This document shows positions 20,101 to 23,132 of a stretch of DNA of 23,132 bases, piece after piece. Numbering within the stretch: position 1 is the first letter of the stretch; each line of letters starts with the position of its first letter. The stretch is from contig JAAMXP010005803.1 of the NCBI GenBank assembly GCA_019693395.1, positions 1-23,132 of the forward strand, given 5' to 3'. Source of the DNA: Ettlia oleoabundans. Its lineage: Eukaryota > Chlorophyta > Chlorophyceae > Chlamydomonadales. The notes under the pieces are model-generated. The model saw only the letters and a program-made list of their open reading frames with translations. It did no database searches and was not told where the DNA came from. The position numbers were made by a program, and so were the translations under genes.

Positions 20101-20612
20101 GCCGCACCCCTTGCTGCGGCTGTTAGGGCCGCCTCCCTCACGCAGCACATCAGCAAAGCGCACGGCGCCAACGGTGGAGAAGTGGTCCTTGAGGTCCTGA
20201 AGACAAATAAAGAGTGGAGAAGACGTGCTCACAGGCAGCAATTCCAACACACATGCATGTACATTCAACAGCTTTGTGTCAGCGTCCTAGTGGTGCAACA
20301 GAAGATAACAGAGGTCCATACAAGCAAGGCAAATGGCAACATTGCAGATGGAAGCAGCACACCAGGCCAGCACATGTCGGGGGCAGATCGCAACAAGTGG
20401 GTGCTGACACATCCCGCAACCAATCGCCGACTATCCCTTGAGCCCCAGCAATCTGAGGACTGAAAGGCAGTGAAATGAAGCGAACTTGCCTGCCAGCAGG
20501 TGCGATAGCTCAGGTTTCCCACAAAGATGCGGCGAGCCACCCGGATTTCCACTTGCTCCTGATGCATCCCGCTGCTGCTCCGCGGTCGGTCACGCTTGCC
20601 GCCCACGTTCAT
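17138..20612 (-). CDS. three-RRM RNA/ssDNA-binding protein, GBP2/hnRNP-M type
   Basis: Nine exons (minus): 20612-20490, 20196-20038, 19810-19785, 19561-19466, 19089-18975, 18591-18535, 18236-18123, 17801-17658, 17383-17138; 1080 bases, about 359 residues, all phases closed. Exon 3 is only 26 bases. Introns 1 and 5 use GC donors (TGGCAG|GCAAGT and TGGCAG|GCAAGC), each splitting the same WQ|DLKDHF site of RRM1 and RRM2. RRM1 (about 27-103) has RRIFVGNLSYRTCWQ and SKGCGIVEF; RRM2 (about 159-232) has RRVYVSNLAFSTSWQ and SKGSGLVEF; RRM3 (about 280-358) has TQIVVHGLPYRTSWQ and SKGWGTVSF. REDRED follows RRM1 and RRM2, with Gly/Arg-rich linkers (FNGGRGGFGG, GGRGGRGG). This matches the GBP2/Hrb1 mRNA-export and hnRNP-M style and recalls Chlamydomonas GBP1, which binds telomeric G-strand DNA and RNA. 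Role inferred: nuclear mRNP assembly or export, possibly telomere binding. An in-frame TAA just before the ATG supports this start unless an upstream exon is used. Confidence 0.86.
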
Positions 20613-21217
20613 GCCTTATGCCGCTGCTGCTCACCGTCGGCAATGGCTCAATTACTCCTGAGTGATGTGACACTTCCCTGCAGAGACATTAAGCCCTGGA
20701 CTACTCAGAACAGTGCCCGGGTATTTCGGCAGAACCCAGCCCAAAGTTCCCGCCGCCACCGACCCCGCCCTCTGTCAGCTGCTTCACAGCCATCGTCGTT
20801 GAGAGGCGCCGGCTGTCAATCGAAATGTCGGGCTTAAGGGCCGGTCAGAACCGCGGCCGGCTGTCTTGATCGGCGTTGAAGAACGCTGTGATTTGCATGT
20901 GCACCTGTTCACCCCCGGCGGGTTTGCTCGTGACTACCGTGGGGCTGCAAATTGGCTGTGCAGAACTTGTAAGGAATGCATTCTCCTCCTTCCCCGCCTG
21001 CGTGGTGCCACGCTGTGTTCCAATCGGATGGATGAGGTTGTGGGTGAATTGAGGGCAGGGAAATTGCGTTAGCTCCATCGGCCGCCTCTTCTTGCATCCA
21101 AAAGGCTCTCAAACCGCCCGCTGCACTGCACGTCAACCTTCCGATAACTTGCAGTGCAGCAGGGCCTTTGCCTGGCGCACCATTGCCCTATTTGTCGCGA
21201 TCTATCGTCCGGTTGCG
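20613..21217. promoter_or_regulatory. divergent promoter region between the three-RRM gene and FZL
   Basis: About 600 bases between two divergent starts, so it must carry both 5' UTRs and probably a shared promoter. On the minus strand an ATG at 20793 in a strong context (ACGATGG) opens a 30-codon frame, MAVKQLTEGGVGGGGNFGLG onward, ending at TAG 20703-20701. It could be an upstream ORF or an alternative first exon of the three-RRM gene. A good donor-like GTGAGC follows at about 20641. No clear TATA box is seen. Confidence 0.5.
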
Positions 21218-23132
21218 ATGCAACAACGGCTGCAGTCTGCCTCGCAGGCCCGGCCTGTGCCACCGTGCTTGCAGCGGCTGGGCTGCTCCACTGGACGCGC
21301 CCAACCGCAGCCCTTCCGTGTCGGTGCGCATGTAAGAAGGTGCCAGGGGATAAGGCGGCGGGGCACGCCAGCACAGGCCAGCGCACGACAGCAGCAGGAG
21401 AGCGCCAGCGGCAGCGTGGGCTTGTTTCCCGCTGGCAAGCGCCAGGCACGCGTGCAGCTCCCTGCCCTGATGCTGGCAGTGACACCAGCAGAGGTTCTGA
21501 ACGCGCAGCAGAGCGGCGACGCCTTGGAAGAAATCGGCGCGGCCGTGGCCGGTGGCGCCACTGCGGTGGTGCTGTCGCAGGGCAGCACAACTGGCGGGGG
21601 CGGCGAGTTGTACGAGGCGGCTGTTCGCCTCAAAGAGGTGCTTCGGGGTCGTGCCGCGCTGCTCGTTGCCGATCGTACGGACATAGTAGATGCTGCCGGC
21701 GCTGATGGCGCTCTGCTGACTGGTGCGGGACTTCCCACGGTGGTTGCCAAGCGCATGCTTCAGGATGGGCTGGCTCTGGTTGGCCGATCTGTGGCCAAAG
21801 CAGAAGCGGCAGCAGAGGCAGCTGCCGACGGCGCCAATTTCGTTATTCTAGAGCCCTCTAGCCCCGGAGCAGCAGCACCTAACTCAGCCGAGGCTGTGGC
21901 AGCCCAGCAGCAGCAGCGCAGTAGTGCCAGCATCCCTGTGGTTGCCGCCGTATCAGCTGAGGCCAGCAGCGACCAGCTGTCTCAGCTGCTGGAAGCAGGC
22001 GTGGATGGCCTGGTGCTGCAGCTGTCCGACTTGGGCTCAATAGCGGCAGCAGTGTCACGGCAGCCTGTGGGCGGGGCGGGAGATGCAGCTGCCGCCATCC
22101 TGCAGCTACTAGCCGGCGACACGGCGGCACCGCCACCAGCTGCAGCAGCACCTGCTGACAGTTCAGCAGCTGGACAGCATCAGGCTGGGGCGATGCAGCT
22201 GTCCCAGCTGCTGAGCAGCAGCAGAGAAGAGCTGGTGGATGCAGAACGCCAGTTCTTCACAGATGTAAGCAACCAGCTGTGCTGCCGCATGCTGGGGTGC
22301 TGCCTGCCGTGCCTGCTGAGCTTCCTGAGCCGCTTGGGTTATGTAGATTGAGCTACAGAATGCCGCTGCTGCACTCGTACAGTCTGGCTTGCACTGATCA
22401 AATCTGCTGCTATCAGGTTGTTATATGCTGTATTTGCCCTTGTGGTTAATGTGCTAGGAATGCCATAGATGGGTTTCACGCAAAACACGGCAGCTCTCCC
22501 ATTTCACACCGACGCCCACACGCGCCATGGCACATGCCAATCCGTTTCACGTACGTGCCATGTCTCTGCAAGCAGGTGCTTGGCTTCCTGGGGCGTTGGT
22601 GCCCTCAAATGGAGGAAGCCCAGCTGCTGCGGGACGCGCTGAAGCAGCTGGATGAGCTCTTCCTGCTGGTCGTGCTGGGGGAGTTCAACAGCGGTGAGTG
22701 AAGCGCAGTAGCCGCCGCTTCTTGGGCTGTAAGGTTGATTGCTGGGAGTGGTTTGTTGTTTATACAGCTGTAAGGAGCAGTGGGCCCCACCTTTTCATCG
22801 CAGTCCTTCCACAGGCTGACGAGTTGTTTTCGTATGCACACTTGCAATGGCTGGTACTGGATGGCAGCCTCTTCACTGAATTGAGCTGGAATTTGACGGT
22901 TCTGGCTCAGATAGAATACTTCCAACCCATGTTGGTCCTCTTCCCTTTGTATGCAGGCAAGTCTGCGGTGCTCAACGCGCTCCTAGGCCAGCGGTACCTG
23001 GCTGAGGGCATTCTGCCCACCACCAACGAGATCAATGTGCTGAAGCACGCGGCAGACCCACAGCAAGCACAAACAGAGGCGCAGGTACAGTTGTTCGTCA
23101 TCGCAGCACCTGCACAAACACGGCCTGGGGGG
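21218..23132 (+). CDS. FZL: FZL, chloroplast FZO-like dynamin GTPase, 5' part only
   Basis: Membrane-remodelling dynamin-family GTPase which in Arabidopsis acts in thylakoid and chloroplast morphology. Exons: 21218-22264, 22576-22693, 22957-23084, then a GTACAG donor; the gene runs off the right edge. The ATG at 21218 is the first in frame; upstream only TTG is available. Residues 1-60 (MQQRLQSASQARPVPPCLQR onward) are Arg/Ser/Ala-rich with almost no acidic residues, a chloroplast transit peptide. Residues about 78-290 form the thiamine-phosphate-synthase-like region known in FZL: LPALMLAVTP, ELYEAAVRLKEVL, ALLVADRTDIVDAAGADGAL, GLPTVVAKRM, LALVGRSV. An Ala/Gln-rich linker follows, then ERQFF and the GTPase start with G1 GEFNSGKS (384-391) and LPTTNEINV covering the G2 Thr region. 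The intron between exons 2 and 3 falls inside G1, after the first base of the second Gly codon. The later G3/G4 motifs and membrane helices are outside the window. Confidence 0.92.
22526..22562. repeat. short inverted repeat in FZL intron 1
   Basis: Eight-base perfect arms, CATGGCAC at 22526-22533 and GTGCCATG at 22555-22562, flank a 21-base loop that itself contains the palindrome CACGTACGTG. It lies just upstream of the exon 2 acceptor, ending about 13 bases before exon 2, and could fold in the pre-mRNA. Chance occurrence is possible. Confidence 0.35.

Overview
The window is nuclear DNA from a eukaryotic green alga, most likely a chlorophyte. The evidence is protein-coding genes cut by many short spliceosomal introns with TGCAG-type acceptors, TGTAA motifs (the green-algal polyadenylation signal) behind several stop codons, and plant/algal gene types such as CNX2 and the chloroplast dynamin FZL. 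I see no prokaryotic, organellar or viral segment, no CRISPR array, no rRNA and no convincing tRNA. Gene models were built by hand from reading frame, splice sites and family similarity. All exon phases close except in the pseudogene.

Layout, left to right. (1) <1-2726, minus: CNX2/MoaA, the radical-SAM enzyme of molybdenum cofactor synthesis, with a mitochondrial presequence and a long low-complexity N-terminal region; its 3' end lies outside the window. (2) 3510-5778, minus: a two-RRM RNA-binding protein with a mitochondrial presequence. (3) 6101-8038, minus: a seven-exon DUF7918-like gene of unknown function (copy A). (4) 8802-10669, minus: its tandem duplicate (copy B), with a premature stop and a lost splice acceptor, probably a pseudogene. 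(5) 11711-15895, plus: a 13-exon ammonium transporter (AMT/Amt family). (6) 17138-20612, minus: a three-RRM protein of the GBP2/hnRNP-M type. (7) 21218->23132, plus: the 5' part of FZL, cut by the right edge inside an intron just after exon 3.

There is no operon and no obvious shared pathway. CNX2 (needed for the Mo cofactor of nitrate reductase) and the ammonium transporter both serve nitrogen nutrition, but they are about 9 kb apart on opposite strands, so I do not claim a functional cluster. Copy B/AMT and the RRM gene/FZL are divergent pairs that may share promoter regions. AMT and the RRM gene are convergent.

The most unusual signals are: an excess of GC-AG introns (6 of 46 visible donors by my count); a recent tandem duplication whose 3' exons look gene-converted while one copy decays; paired SUMO-site and SUMO-interacting-like motifs in the DUF7918-like proteins; and a mitochondrial RRM protein whose second RRM looks shared with RRM3 of the GBP2-like gene 12 kb away. 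I do not see a clearly new biological system.
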